NCBI GenBank assembly: GCA_965364515.1
Contig: CBDTXZ010000106.1
Coordinates: 1-10,337, forward strand
DNA from: JAHEDH01 sp965364515
GTDB taxonomy: Bacteria > Actinomycetota > Acidimicrobiia > Spongiisociales > ZC4RG35
Reading direction: 5' to 3'
DNA: 10,337 nt
In this document: positions 1-8,106 of the stretch, one piece after another
Layout of the letters: each line of letters opens with the position of its first letter
Position numbering within the stretch: position 1 is the stretch's first letter
Position numbers and translations under genes: made by a program
The notes under the pieces: model-generated
What the model saw: the letters and a program-made list of their open reading frames with translations, nothing else
Databases searched by the model: none
What the model was told of the DNA's origin: nothing

Positions 1-63
1 GATCTCGGTGCCTTCCCGAACGTGTCCGGTCTCGGGAGTGTGGCAGAGAATCGCAAGGAGTTG

Positions 64-243
64 TCACACAGCGGCGATCTCGTGGGATCGCGAAACGAAA
101 TACGACCCGGACACGACCTCGTTGAGTTCGTCGAGCGCGCCGGCGATCTGGCCGATGCGGTCGTGGAGCATCATGGCGGTCGATGTCTCGGGGGGCTCGG
201 TGAGGATCGCCGTCAGCCGGTCATGGGCGAGCGTCGCATCGGC
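64..243 (-). CDS. Unassigned coding-like fragment, no clear start
   Basis: About 59 codons in this frame end in G or C in roughly 86% of cases, as in the confident genes here, so the stretch looks translated or recently translated. It ends at TGA (64-66). Upstream of about 243 the codon bias disappears and no ATG, GTG or TTG sits at a sensible place. The only in-frame ATGs are a pair deep inside that would leave 36 residues. The peptide is mostly helical and ends with a pattern of hydrophobic residues followed by Tyr-Phe. This weakly recalls the C-terminal helix of alpha-E (DUF403) proteins, but that is not a firm match. It could be a decayed C-terminal remnant, a frameshifted gene or a small gene with an unusual start. 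Bases 1-63 and 244-414 hold nothing else I can support. Confidence 0.3.
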   Translation of the reverse strand, partial: ADATLAHDRLTAILTEPPETSTAMMLHDRIGQIAGALDELNEVVSGSYFVSRSHEIAAV

Positions 244-414
244 ATTCCGACTTTCTACCGCCGAACGGTGAAGCCGAGATTCCTCGCCTGTCGCGAGCGT
301 GTGAAACGTCGACTCCGGAAGGATTCTCCGACAGCGGGAACCTCGCTCGTCCCCTTCTGCGTACCACCGGCGAACAGACACCTTCCCGAGCGATCGGGAG
401 AAGGCAGAACGAAC

Positions 415-825
415 ATGATCAGCAGGAAGTACGGGTTGGCAGTCGCCGGCATCGTGCTGGTTGGCGCAACGACCTTCGGCGTGATGAGCGCGGTGGGTGA
501 CGATGCACCCGACACCGACTCCACATGCCTGGTCGGCACCGTGGACTGCAGCGACGCCGACCTGGGAGGCGATCGTTTGAGCGACGAAGCCATCGACGCT
601 ATCTCCCAGGCGGCCCACGGCCTGCTCGGCAGGTACGAGACGGATCTCCCCACCGACGTCCGCATCGGCCGACGCGGTACCGAAGCCATGATGCTGACCG
701 ACGACTTCTTGGTCGGTCGACTCACCGTCGCCCTCGACGACATCGATGGCAGCGGCTACCGGGTGGTCGAAGTGATCGCCGAGCTGCCGAACGGCCCAGC
801 CACTTACGAGCTCACCCCCGGCTGA
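415..825 (+). CDS. Small membrane-anchored or secreted hypothetical protein
   Basis: This 136-residue protein begins with a short basic stretch (Arg-Lys at residues 4-5) and one hydrophobic segment (about residues 8-25), which indicates a signal peptide or membrane anchor. Two cysteines (about residues 40 and 46) follow and could form a disulfide outside the cell. The rest is an acidic domain of about 80 residues. Its C-terminal strand pattern (Arg-x-Gly, Met, Asp, Arg-Leu-x-Val, then Asp-rich) recalls the compact potato-inhibitor-I/I78-like fold, but only weakly, and I assign no function. The ATG at 415 was chosen because GGGAGAAGG lies about 10 bases upstream and it places the hydrophobic segment at the N terminus. 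The open frame extends further upstream, but without coding character. A hairpin follows the stop by 24 bases. Confidence 0.8.
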   Translation: MISRKYGLAVAGIVLVGATTFGVMSAVGDDAPDTDSTCLVGTVDCSDADLGGDRLSDEAIDAISQAAHGLLGRYETDLPTDVRIGRRGTEAMMLTDDFLVGRLTVALDDIDGSGYRVVEVIAELPNGPATYELTPG

Positions 826-849
826 GCACGAGCCGACATCGAGATACGT

Positions 850-876
850 GGGGCCCGACCGATCCGGTCGGGCCCC
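850..876. terminator. Perfect GC-rich hairpin between convergent genes
   Basis: GGGGCCCGACC (850-860) pairs perfectly with GGTCGGGCCCC (866-876). The G at 861 can also pair with the C at 865, giving 12 bp and a 3-nt loop. It lies 24 bases after the stop of the plus-strand gene and 54 bases after the stop of the minus-strand gene, so it can serve both. No T-tract follows on either side, which is common for hairpins at gene ends in high-GC actinobacteria. Terminator function is inferred from position and symmetry. Confidence 0.65.
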
Positions 877-930
877 GATCGCGTGCAGCCGACCTCGCTA
901 CTCGGCCGGATCGACGTCGGTTTGCAGGTG

Positions 931-2187
931 TCATGGAGGCGACCCCGGACCGATCGAAGTCTCCGTCGTAGGAGCCGGCGGTGGTTCACCTCGTTCTGGA
1001 AGCTCCGGGACGTCGACGAGTTCCCCGCGTGGGATCTTCCGATCCTCGTCGTACATCGGAAGGCCGCAGACCTCTGCGGGTCTGGTCACGCCGTCGCGAC
1101 ACTCGACATCGACCTCCGTCCCAGGGCCCAGGTCGGGGTCGTCGAGCCGGACGATCGCCACGCCGCATGCCTGGAGCGGCGACCACGCCGTCGAGCAGAC
1201 TCGACCGGCCGGCGCTCCATCTTTGCTCAGTCCCATGCCGAGCCGTGCGACACCCTCCGGCACGCGCATCCCCCAGATGCGCCGCCGCTGGTTGGCGCTC
1301 TCCAGCGCCGCCTTTCCGATGAAGTCGTCCTTGTCGAGGTTCACCATGGAGCCGAGACCCGCTTCGAAGGGTGTGATCGCCTCGTCGAAGTCTGAGCCGG
1401 CGTTGAGCAGCCCGGCCTCGATCCGGCGGGCTCCGCCCACGGCGACCGGTCTCAGCCCGAACGGTTCCCCGACCTCGAGGAGGCGGTCCCCGACCGCAGG
1501 CACGTCGATGTCTGGCGGGAGGTAGACCTCCCATCCGAGCTCGTTGGTGAAGCCGGTCCGGGTGACGACGACCTCCTGGCCGGCGATCCGCACATTCGCA
1601 GCGTCGAAGTAGCGGAACGGGTCGGGGTACTCCCCGTCGACCGCAGCACGGAGGACTTCGAGTGACCGGGGTCCCTGCACCTGGCTCACCCAGACGCTCG
1701 GGTCGGTGATCTCGACGTCCATGCCACGGGCATGCGCCTGGAGCCACGGCGACAGGTCACCGTCTGCCTGTCCGTACCAGAAGCGATCGTCGGCCAGGCG
1801 GACGAGGACGCCGTCGAGGATCATGCCGCCCTCGTAGTTGCAGGCGAACTGGTACGTGCACCGTCCGACCCTCGTCTTGGTGATGTCCCGGGTGAAGACG
1901 AGGTCGAGCAGGCGCTCGGCGTCCGGTCCGCGAACCTCGATCGGCAGCTCGGCGGTGTGACGGAGGATCACCTGGCGGCGCAGCCGCCAGTAGGAGTCAT
2001 CGGGCGACCCATTGGACATGCTGATGGCGGTCAGCCGGCGGTTGTAGATCGTGTACTGCGGGTCGTAGGGCAGTTCCTGGTGGACCAGCGGGTGCGGGAC
2101 CATCGTGCGTGCGAACTCGTTCGAGCGAGCGTCGTCGTTCGGTAACGGGACGACTGCGAAGCGAACGTCCGGCCGTTCATCCGACAT
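931..2187 (-). CDS. GcvT/DmdA-type folate-dependent aminomethyltransferase or demethylase
   Basis: This 418-residue cytoplasmic protein of the glycine-cleavage T family would move a one-carbon group to or from tetrahydrofolate. Visible family features are a GPDA segment (about 87-90), a C-N-Y-E-G-G-M-I-L-D-G stretch (about 116-126) replacing the usual Asn..Gly-Gly..Asp-Asp loop, a W-V-S-Q-V-Q-G-P core (about 166-173), an A-R-R-I-E-A-G-L helix, and an I-G-K-A-A-L segment before the C-terminal barrel. The long region before the first core motif, with its Tyr-Trp and Arg-Asp-Ile-Thr-Lys pattern, is closer to DMSP demethylase (DmdA)-like members than to GcvT, and no other glycine-cleavage genes are nearby. 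DMSP itself is not proven as substrate. A GTG at 2217 would add 10 residues. The ATG at 2187 was preferred for the GGA about 9 bases upstream. It follows the molybdoenzyme gene on the same strand after about 190 bases. Confidence 0.88.
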   Translation of the reverse strand: MSDERPDVRFAVVPLPNDDARSNEFARTMVPHPLVHQELPYDPQYTIYNRRLTAISMSNGSPDDSYWRLRRQVILRHTAELPIEVRGPDAERLLDLVFTRDITKTRVGRCTYQFACNYEGGMILDGVLVRLADDRFWYGQADGDLSPWLQAHARGMDVEITDPSVWVSQVQGPRSLEVLRAAVDGEYPDPFRYFDAANVRIAGQEVVVTRTGFTNELGWEVYLPPDIDVPAVGDRLLEVGEPFGLRPVAVGGARRIEAGLLNAGSDFDEAITPFEAGLGSMVNLDKDDFIGKAALESANQRRRIWGMRVPEGVARLGMGLSKDGAPAGRVCSTAWSPLQACGVAIVRLDDPDLGPGTEVDVECRDGVTRPAEVCGLPMYDEDRKIPRGELVDVPELPERGEPPPAPTTETSIGPGSPP

Positions 2188-2376
2188 GCTTGCATCCGAT
2201 CTGTCGCGCACTGTCACACATCACCGAGCCACACCGCTCCACGGCGTGAGCCGGGTGTCGGGCTCCACGCTGCGAACGTAGCCGACCCATCCACGCCGCG
2301 TCGCTCCAGGAGGTCTCGATTCTGAGACCCATTCGTCGAGGTTCCCCGGCGGCCGAGTCCTGGCGCAGAGGCCTGT
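2188..2376 (-). other. Spacer between molybdoenzyme and GcvT-like genes, with weak hairpin
   Basis: This 189-base gap separates two co-directional genes. The only structure I see is GGTCTC (2312-2317) and GAGACC (2324-2329), a 6-bp inverted repeat with a 6-base spacer. It might attenuate transcription or be an operator half-pair. No convincing -35/-10 pair is visible, so whether the genes share one transcript cannot be decided from sequence. Confidence 0.3.
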
Positions 2377-4686
2377 TCAGGAGTCCCGTCGTTCGATGGG
2401 CGGCGGCGAGTAGACCCGCGGTCTGGGGGCGTCCCCTTCGTACCGCTCGACCTCGACCAGGCAGGTGTGGGCGCTGGGCCCCTGCGCGAGCGAGGACGTG
2501 CCGATGTCCCGGGTCAACACGTTCGGGTTGCCGGCCAGTTCGAGCGTGTCCGGCTCGCCCGGTTCGAGCGGGTCGAACCAGGCTCCCGTCGGCATCGCCA
2601 CGACGCCTTCCATGACCCGGTCGTCGATCGTCACGCCGACCAGACAGGCGCCCCGGTCGTTGAACACTCTCGCCGTGCCGCCGTCGACCAGCCCCCGTGC
2701 CTCGGCGGTTGAAGGGTGCATCCTGAGCACCTCGCGCCCGGCCACCTTGTGACGCTGGCTGTGCTTACTGTGATCGAGCTGGCTGTGCAGGCGCGTTGCC
2801 GGCTGGTGGCTGACGAGGTGGAGCGGATGTCGGTCGCTGCCGTGACCGCCGAGTCGCTCGAACGGCTCCATCCAGGTGGGGTGACCGGGGCAGTCGTCGT
2901 ATCCGAAGCTCTCGATCGTCGCCGAACATATCTCCAGCTTCCCCGACGGTGTCCGGAGCGGATGTGCGGCGGGGTCCCGGCGGAACTCGGCGAGCCAGCC
3001 GGGTCGCTGCTCGGGGTCTGGAAGCCGATACGTGCCGGAGTCCCAGAACTCGTCGAACGCCGGGATCTCGATGCCCTCGGAATCGGCCTGGACGCGGGCC
3101 TCGTCCCAGAGATGCCGCAGCCAGCCGGCGACGTCGCGACCTTCGGTGAACTCGGACTCGCATCCCATCCTCGACGCCAGCCCGACGAAGATCTCGAAGT
3201 CAGAGCGCGCCTCGCCGTGAGGGGCGATCACCTGTCTCATCGCGTGCGCATACGGATCGTGGCTCGACGCGCAGACGTCCTCTCGCTCGAGCGCAGTGGT
3301 CGCGGGGAACACGATGTCGGCGTGGCGCGCCACCGGGGTCCACCACGGCTCGTGGACGATGACGGTGTCTGGCCGCTTCCAGGCGCGGACGAGCCGGTTG
3401 AGGTCCTGGTGGTGGTGGAACGGGTTGCCGCCCGCCCAGTAGATCAGCTTGATGTCTGGAAAGGTGATGCGGGTGCCGTCGTAGTCGATCGTTTCGGAGG
3501 GCCCCAGCAGCATGTCGGCGATCCGTGCCACCGGGATGGCCAGCCCGGTGGGGTTGGCGCCCTTCGGGAGCACCGGCCAGGCAAAACGCCTCCCGGAGCT
3601 CCCGATGTGCCCTTCGTCGGCGTGACCGAACCCGAACCCGCCGCCGGGGAGGCCCACGTAGCCCAGCATCGAGGCGAGGGTCACGAGCATCCAATAGGGC
3701 TGCTCGCCGTGATGAGCGCGCTGCAACGCCCACGCCGCGTTGAGCAGCGTTCGCTGCGACGCCATCTCACGGGCGAGATCGACGATCGTCTCGGGTTCGA
3801 CGCCGGTGATCTCCTCCGCCCAGGCCGGCGTCTTCGGTGTCCCGTCGGTCGCTCCGAGCAGATAGGAGCGGAACCGGTCGTATCCGACGGTGTACCGGTC
3901 GAGGAACTCGCGGTCTGCCAGCCCCTCGGTTTCGACGACGTGCGCCAACCCCAGCATCAGCGCCACATCGGTGCCCGGCCGGCACGGGATCCAGCGATGG
4001 TCGAGAAAGGCGGGTGTGTCGTCTTCGAGCGGGCCGATCGTCACGAACCGGACTCCTCGTTCGGCCGCTTGCTCCATCCCCGATCGAACTTCGTGCTGGG
4101 TGATGCCCCCGTAGGAGACCTGACTGTTGCGGAGCGGCAGCCCGCCGAAGCTCACCACCAGCCTCGACCCCGACGCGATCTCGCTCCAGGTGGTCTGCTC
4201 GAGTTCCATCTCCGGCCAGGAAGACACCACGTGCGGCAGGATCACCTGTGCCGCTGCGGTGCTGTACGAGTTGACCGACCTGGTGCATCCGCCGATGCAG
4301 TTGAGAAAGCGGTGCAGCTGGGACTGGGCGTGATGGAAACGCCCGGCGCTGGCCCAGCCGTAGGAGCCGCCGTAGATGGCGGTGTTGCCGTGCTCGGCGA
4401 CGACTCGGTCGAGCTCACCTGCCGCCAGGTCGAGCGCCCGGTCCCACGAGACCTCCACGAACGGCTCGCCGCCCCGACGATCCCGAGCGCGATCGGCGCC
4501 GCCCTCGAGCCAGCCCTTGCGGATGGCGGGACGGTCGATCCGGATCCGATGCTGGATCCCGTCGACCAGTGCGTCTCCGATCGAGGAGGGATCGGGATCG
4601 ATCGGAATCGGCGAGACGCGTTCGATTCGCCCCGAGCGGGTCTCGACGTCGTAGACGCCCCATTGGGTTGCGGTCCGGTCGGCCAC
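2377..4686 (-). CDS. Molybdopterin oxidoreductase, DMSO/TMAO/biotin-sulfoxide reductase group
   Basis: This 769-residue Mo-bis-MGD enzyme matches the monomeric DorA/TorA/BisC class along its full length. It reduces S- or N-oxides to the parent compound. The active-site Tyr and Trp appear in the Y-G-G-S-Y-G-W motif (Tyr109, Trp111). The serine ligand to molybdenum is Ser142, in N-S-Y-S-T-A-A-A-Q. Further family blocks are H-H-G-E-Q-P-Y-W-M-L-V-T-L-A, G-L-P-G-G-G-F-G, W-A-G-G-N-P-F-H-H-H-Q-D and, in the C-terminal cofactor domain, R-L-H-S-Q-L. There is no N-terminal iron-sulfur Cys cluster, as expected for this class. There is also no twin-arginine signal, so the enzyme should be cytoplasmic like BisC, and the in vivo oxidant could be biotin sulfoxide, methionine sulfoxide or DMSO. 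The GTG start is preceded by GAGGGAGGT, with an in-frame TAG 27 bases upstream. The downstream GcvT/DmdA-like gene hints at methyl-sulfur chemistry. Confidence 0.94.
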   Translation of the reverse strand: MADRTATQWGVYDVETRSGRIERVSPIPIDPDPSSIGDALVDGIQHRIRIDRPAIRKGWLEGGADRARDRRGGEPFVEVSWDRALDLAAGELDRVVAEHGNTAIYGGSYGWASAGRFHHAQSQLHRFLNCIGGCTRSVNSYSTAAAQVILPHVVSSWPEMELEQTTWSEIASGSRLVVSFGGLPLRNSQVSYGGITQHEVRSGMEQAAERGVRFVTIGPLEDDTPAFLDHRWIPCRPGTDVALMLGLAHVVETEGLADREFLDRYTVGYDRFRSYLLGATDGTPKTPAWAEEITGVEPETIVDLAREMASQRTLLNAAWALQRAHHGEQPYWMLVTLASMLGYVGLPGGGFGFGHADEGHIGSSGRRFAWPVLPKGANPTGLAIPVARIADMLLGPSETIDYDGTRITFPDIKLIYWAGGNPFHHHQDLNRLVRAWKRPDTVIVHEPWWTPVARHADIVFPATTALEREDVCASSHDPYAHAMRQVIAPHGEARSDFEIFVGLASRMGCESEFTEGRDVAGWLRHLWDEARVQADSEGIEIPAFDEFWDSGTYRLPDPEQRPGWLAEFRRDPAAHPLRTPSGKLEICSATIESFGYDDCPGHPTWMEPFERLGGHGSDRHPLHLVSHQPATRLHSQLDHSKHSQRHKVAGREVLRMHPSTAEARGLVDGGTARVFNDRGACLVGVTIDDRVMEGVVAMPTGAWFDPLEPGEPDTLELAGNPNVLTRDIGTSSLAQGPSAHTCLVEVERYEGDAPRPRVYSPPPIERRDS

Positions 4687-4857
4687 GGCACCTCCCTCTC
4701 GAGCCGAAGACTAGGACGAAATGGGTCGGGCCCGACGCGCTCCGATTGCCTCAGAAGGATCTCGACGGCCTCGTTCGATTCACGCAGAAGACAGCACAAC
4801 CGTCGGTCTGCGCGTGACCCGCGCAGTACCGTCGCGAGAGGAGCAGAAAGGAATCGC
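4687..4857. promoter_or_regulatory. Divergent intergenic region with symmetric elements
   Basis: This 171-base gap between two divergent starts must carry both promoters, though no clear consensus boxes are visible. It contains a perfect 12-bp palindrome, GTCGGGCCCGAC (4725-4736), and a perfect 7-bp inverted repeat, CTGCGCG/CGCGCAG (4808-4814 and 4820-4826, 5-base spacer). A third dyad, GTCGGT-G-ACCGAC (4864-4876), overlaps the first codons of the cyclase gene. These are candidate operators or leader hairpins. The function is inferred from location only. GAGGAGCAGAAAGGA just before 4858 supplies the ribosome binding site of the plus-strand gene. Confidence 0.4.
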
Positions 4858-7575
4858 GTGAAGGTCGGTGACCGACGTCTTGCCGCAGTGATGTTCACCG
4901 ATCTGGTCGGGTTCACTGCTCACATGCAGTCCGACGAAGCCGACGCATGGGGCCGGCGCCGTCGCTACGTCGACGCAATGAACAGGTACCACCAGATCCA
5001 CGGGGGAACGGTCGAGAAGTGGCTGGGCGATGGCGCTCTTTCGACATTCGCGAGCGCCGCGGCCTCGGTCAGGTGTGCCGCAGACATCCAGAGGGAGATC
5101 CGGGCGGACGACCCCATCGAGATGAGGGTCGGGATCCACATCGGCGACATCGAGATGTCCGAGACCGGGCTGCTCGGAGACGCCATCAACCTCGCATCCA
5201 GGATCGAGTCGTTTGCGGTTCCGGGTGCCGTGATGCTGTCGGATGCCATCCACGATCAAGTCAAGAACCAGGCCGATCTGTCGTTCGTCGATCTCGGCTC
5301 ATACCGGTTGAAGAACGTTGGACGGCCGTACCGCATTCTTGCGCTCGACGCCCCCGGCTTGGTCGTCCCCCCTCCGGGACACCTCGAAGGCAAGGGGGAT
5401 CGGGCAGTCCTTCTCCCGGTGACGCTGCCGGAACGGTCGAGCCGCGTGTTCGGGCGAGACGATCAACTGAGCCATCTGTCGGCGCTTCTGGACGAACGAC
5501 GCCTCGTCACGTTGGTGGGCCCCGGTGGGATCGGAAAGACCACGCTGGCGGTAGCCGCCGGGAAAGCGGCAGGAGGGCGCTTCGACGCGATCGCGTTCGT
5601 GCCGCTAGCGGCAGTCGATGTGCCGGAGCTCGTCATGCCGGCCATCGCCGACACCCTCGAGATCAAACAGTCGGAGGAGCGGAGCGCGCTCGACGGGGTC
5701 CTCGCGTTCCTCGGCGACCACCGGGTGCTGGTGATCCTCGACAACTTCGAACAGGTCTCGGAGGTCGCCCCCGAGATCGGGGAGATCGTTCGGTCCTGTC
5801 CGTCTACCCACGTTCTCGTGACGAGCCGGGGTCCGCTGCATCTCGCCGACGAGACGGTGTTTCAGGTCGCTCCACTCGAGCTCCCGAAGAACGAGGAGGT
5901 CGATGCGCTGGCCGCCTCCCCCGCAGTCGCACTCCTCGTCGATGCCGCCGGGAGGGCATCTCCCGGATTCGAGGTGACCGTCGAGAACGCCGGCGCCGTA
6001 GCACGGATCTGCCGTGCCCTCGACGGGCTCCCACTTGCGCTGGAGCTCGCCGCCGCACGGCTCAGGTTTCTCACTCCCGGGGATCTCGCTGATCGACTGG
6101 GGGACGCGCTCGGTGTTCTGACCTCGGGACCGCGCGACGCCGCGGAGCGACATCGAACGCTCCGGTCCACCATCGAGTGGAGCCACTCCCAGCTCGGCGA
6201 GGACGAGAGGCGGCTCTTCAGGCGTCTCGGCGTCTTCGCATCGTCGGTGTCGGTCGATGTGATCGATTCGGTGTGCGGCGCCGACGGATTGCCGATCCTC
6301 GACGCGCTCGATTCCCTCGCCGACCTCTCACTGATCCAAGCGCAGGAGGGTCGGGTGTCGATGCTCAACACGATCGCCCAGTTCGCCCGGGAGCGACTCG
6401 CAGACTCGCCCGAGTCACTGGAGATCGAACGGCTCCATGCCGAGGCCATGGCCTCGGTGTCGGAGACCATCCGATCCGGCATCGAAGGCGGCGACCAGCT
6501 GGCGGCGCTTCGGCGTGGACTCGAGGAGGAGGCCGATCTCTCGCTCGCCATCGAACGCTGTCTGGCCGGGGCATACAGCGGCGAGGGCGAGCTCGGGGAG
6601 TTGGGCCTTCGCATCGTGGGAAACCTCTGGATGTACTGGCACATCAGGGGGATGAATCTCACCGCTCGCGAGCACGCACTGGCCCTCCTCGGGGCCACCG
6701 AGTCGGCGGAACCGAGCGCGGATCGTACAGCGACGCTGCTCTCGCTCGGCCTCGCACAGTGGACCCTCGGCGGGGTCGACGAGGCGAACGAGACGTGGCA
6801 CGCGGCGTTCGAGCACGCGTCTAGCGTCGAGCACGACGGACTCCGCAGCCGGGCGGCGTTCTGCCTCGGCGCCGGCTCCCTCGGACTTGATCCGGCCGAG
6901 GCGCGACGTTGGGCCGGGGAGGGGGCCTCGATCGGAATGCAGTCGGGTGACCGATGGGCCTTCGCCTTCGCCCGAGGGTTCGAGGCCTTTGCCGAGGCGA
7001 TCCTGACCAACGTCGATGCGGCGAGGTCGAAGTTCGAAGAGGCGCTCCGCATCCAGCTCGTGATCGGCGACCACGAGGGTGAGGGGTTCGCGCTCGCCGG
7101 TCTGGCATTCCTCGAGACCCAGGCGGGAGCCCTCGACGCGGCCGTCGAACTCTACGAGCGTTCCCGAGTCGCATACGCGACGATCGGCGACCGGGCCGAG
7201 GAGGCCCGTGTGCTCGGGGAGATGGCGTGGGCGTACCTGGCGAGCGGAGACATCGCCGGAGCACGTCGCCGGTTCCTCGATGCGATCGCCGCGTACGAAG
7301 ACGTCGCCAGTGGCAGAGGTGTGGGGCTCGCCCTCGTGGGGCTGGTGGCAGCCGAGGCGGCCGACGGGCGCCACGAGCGTGCGGTGCAGCTCGCGGCCGC
7401 GGCGGAACGCCTCGTCGGCGAGGAAGGAATCGCCAACGTGTACCAGTCCTCGCCCCAGGGTGCAGACCATCTGGAGGCTGCGACGGTCGCCCTGACTCCC
7501 GAATCCGTCAAGCGGGCACGGGCGGCCGGCCGGGACATGAACCTCGAGCAGGCGCTGGCTCTGGCGCGTTCCTGA
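4858..7575 (+). CDS. Class III nucleotide cyclase - NTPase - TPR regulator
   Basis: This 905-residue cytoplasmic signalling protein has three modules. Residues about 8-170 form a class III cyclase domain. Metal-binding aspartates are Asp15 (M-F-T-D-L-V-G-F-T) and Asp58 (K-W-L-G-D-G), the purine-contacting Lys is Lys54, and the transition-state pair is Asn111/Arg115. Gly104 sits where ATP-specific cyclases usually have Asp or Thr, so activity or nucleotide choice is uncertain. Residues about 195-500 form an NB-ARC/AAA-like NTPase with Walker A G-P-G-G-I-G-K-T-T (221-229), Walker B V-I-L-D-N-F-E (Asp295) and the G-L-P-L-A motif (390-394). Residues about 550-870 are helical TPR-like repeats. No C-terminal LuxR helix-turn-helix is visible, so output is probably cyclic nucleotide or protein contact. 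The GTG start at 4858 follows AAAGGA. Much longer upstream readings are antisense to the molybdoenzyme gene. Confidence 0.92.
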   Translation: MKVGDRRLAAVMFTDLVGFTAHMQSDEADAWGRRRRYVDAMNRYHQIHGGTVEKWLGDGALSTFASAAASVRCAADIQREIRADDPIEMRVGIHIGDIEMSETGLLGDAINLASRIESFAVPGAVMLSDAIHDQVKNQADLSFVDLGSYRLKNVGRPYRILALDAPGLVVPPPGHLEGKGDRAVLLPVTLPERSSRVFGRDDQLSHLSALLDERRLVTLVGPGGIGKTTLAVAAGKAAGGRFDAIAFVPLAAVDVPELVMPAIADTLEIKQSEERSALDGVLAFLGDHRVLVILDNFEQVSEVAPEIGEIVRSCPSTHVLVTSRGPLHLADETVFQVAPLELPKNEEVDALAASPAVALLVDAAGRASPGFEVTVENAGAVARICRALDGLPLALELAAARLRFLTPGDLADRLGDALGVLTSGPRDAAERHRTLRSTIEWSHSQLGEDERRLFRRLGVFASSVSVDVIDSVCGADGLPILDALDSLADLSLIQAQEGRVSMLNTIAQFARERLADSPESLEIERLHAEAMASVSETIRSGIEGGDQLAALRRGLEEEADLSLAIERCLAGAYSGEGELGELGLRIVGNLWMYWHIRGMNLTAREHALALLGATESAEPSADRTATLLSLGLAQWTLGGVDEANETWHAAFEHASSVEHDGLRSRAAFCLGAGSLGLDPAEARRWAGEGASIGMQSGDRWAFAFARGFEAFAEAILTNVDAARSKFEEALRIQLVIGDHEGEGFALAGLAFLETQAGALDAAVELYERSRVAYATIGDRAEEARVLGEMAWAYLASGDIAGARRRFLDAIAAYEDVASGRGVGLALVGLVAAEAADGRHERAVQLAAAAERLVGEEGIANVYQSSPQGADHLEAATVALTPESVKRARAAGRDMNLEQALALARS

Positions 7576-7577
7576 GT

Positions 7578-7632
7578 GCCGGCGGCGTCAGGTCGAGTCC
7601 GGGCATTCCTGGACGGGCACTCGACCGCCGGC
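7578..7632 (+). terminator. Terminator-like stem after the cyclase-NTPase gene
   Basis: GCCGGCGG (7578-7585) plus TCGAGT (7593-7598) pairs with ACTCGACCGCCGGC (7619-7632), forming a 14-bp GC-rich stem with a 7-base bulge (7586-7592). A small GTCC/GGAC pairing lies in the loop. It starts two bases after the stop codon, and no T-run follows. Confidence 0.5.
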
Positions 7633-8106
7633 TGACGAGCTGCGCCTCGAGTGGCTCGCGCAGAGGAAGCATCACTTGCCCGCTCACCTGTTCTGCGGAG
7701 CAGACTCAAGCTGACGAGGGATGAATTCCTCCTCCCTCGTTGAAGGGTGAGTACGTGAGGAATCGGCGCAGAGCCGCCATTGCGGGTCTGCCACCAGCAT
7801 GGGGTTCGTCCTGACCATCGGCTTCTTGCTCCTGTCCCTCAATGCCCGCAGGTCCGTACGATCCCACTCGGGCTCCAAGCCGTCGCAGGTCGCCCACACT
7901 CGTCGGAACCTCTCCGGAGCGATTTCGTCACCTGCCTTGACTCAGCCGGCGGGCGAGGGACTGGATTCACCTGCCCAGCAGCAGCCGCTCAGGCATCCGA
8001 CAAATCGACGACCGTTCTGTGAGTCAGGCCGCAGCAAGACCACGTCGAATGGCGGAGTCCGTGGCCGGTGCAGCTCCAGGGTGTCTCTGAACCACCGCCG
8101 GCGTTC
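7633..8106. other. Gene-poor gap with one hairpin
   Basis: I find no gene I can support in these 474 bases on either strand. One minus-strand frame (about 7765-7900) has high G/C at third positions, but it uses rare AGG arginine codons, has no ribosome site and resembles nothing I know. The one clear structure is ACGAGGGA (7714-7721) with TCCCTCGT (7733-7740), a perfect 8-bp inverted repeat around an 11-base spacer. It could end minus-strand transcription coming from the selenoprotein genes, but lies about 370 bases past that stop. Confidence 0.4.

Noticed and set aside
525..971. Arg-rich plus-strand frame overlapping the small membrane protein gene
   Set aside because: The Arg/Pro-rich composition is typical of an off-frame reading in GC-rich DNA, and it overlaps a supported gene and the terminator hairpin.
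4760..4790. tRNA T-arm-like GTTCGATTC
   Set aside because: The flanking bases do not pair as a T stem, and no acceptor, D or anticodon arm is visible.
2716..4857. Long plus-strand open frame joined to the cyclase-NTPase gene
   Set aside because: It is antisense to the well-supported molybdoenzyme gene and lacks its own homology or ribosome site. The real start is GTG 4858 with a ribosome site just upstream.
7684..7899. Minus-strand 71-codon open frame
   Set aside because: Part of it has high G/C at third positions, but AGG codons are frequent, no ribosome site is present and no family is recognisable.
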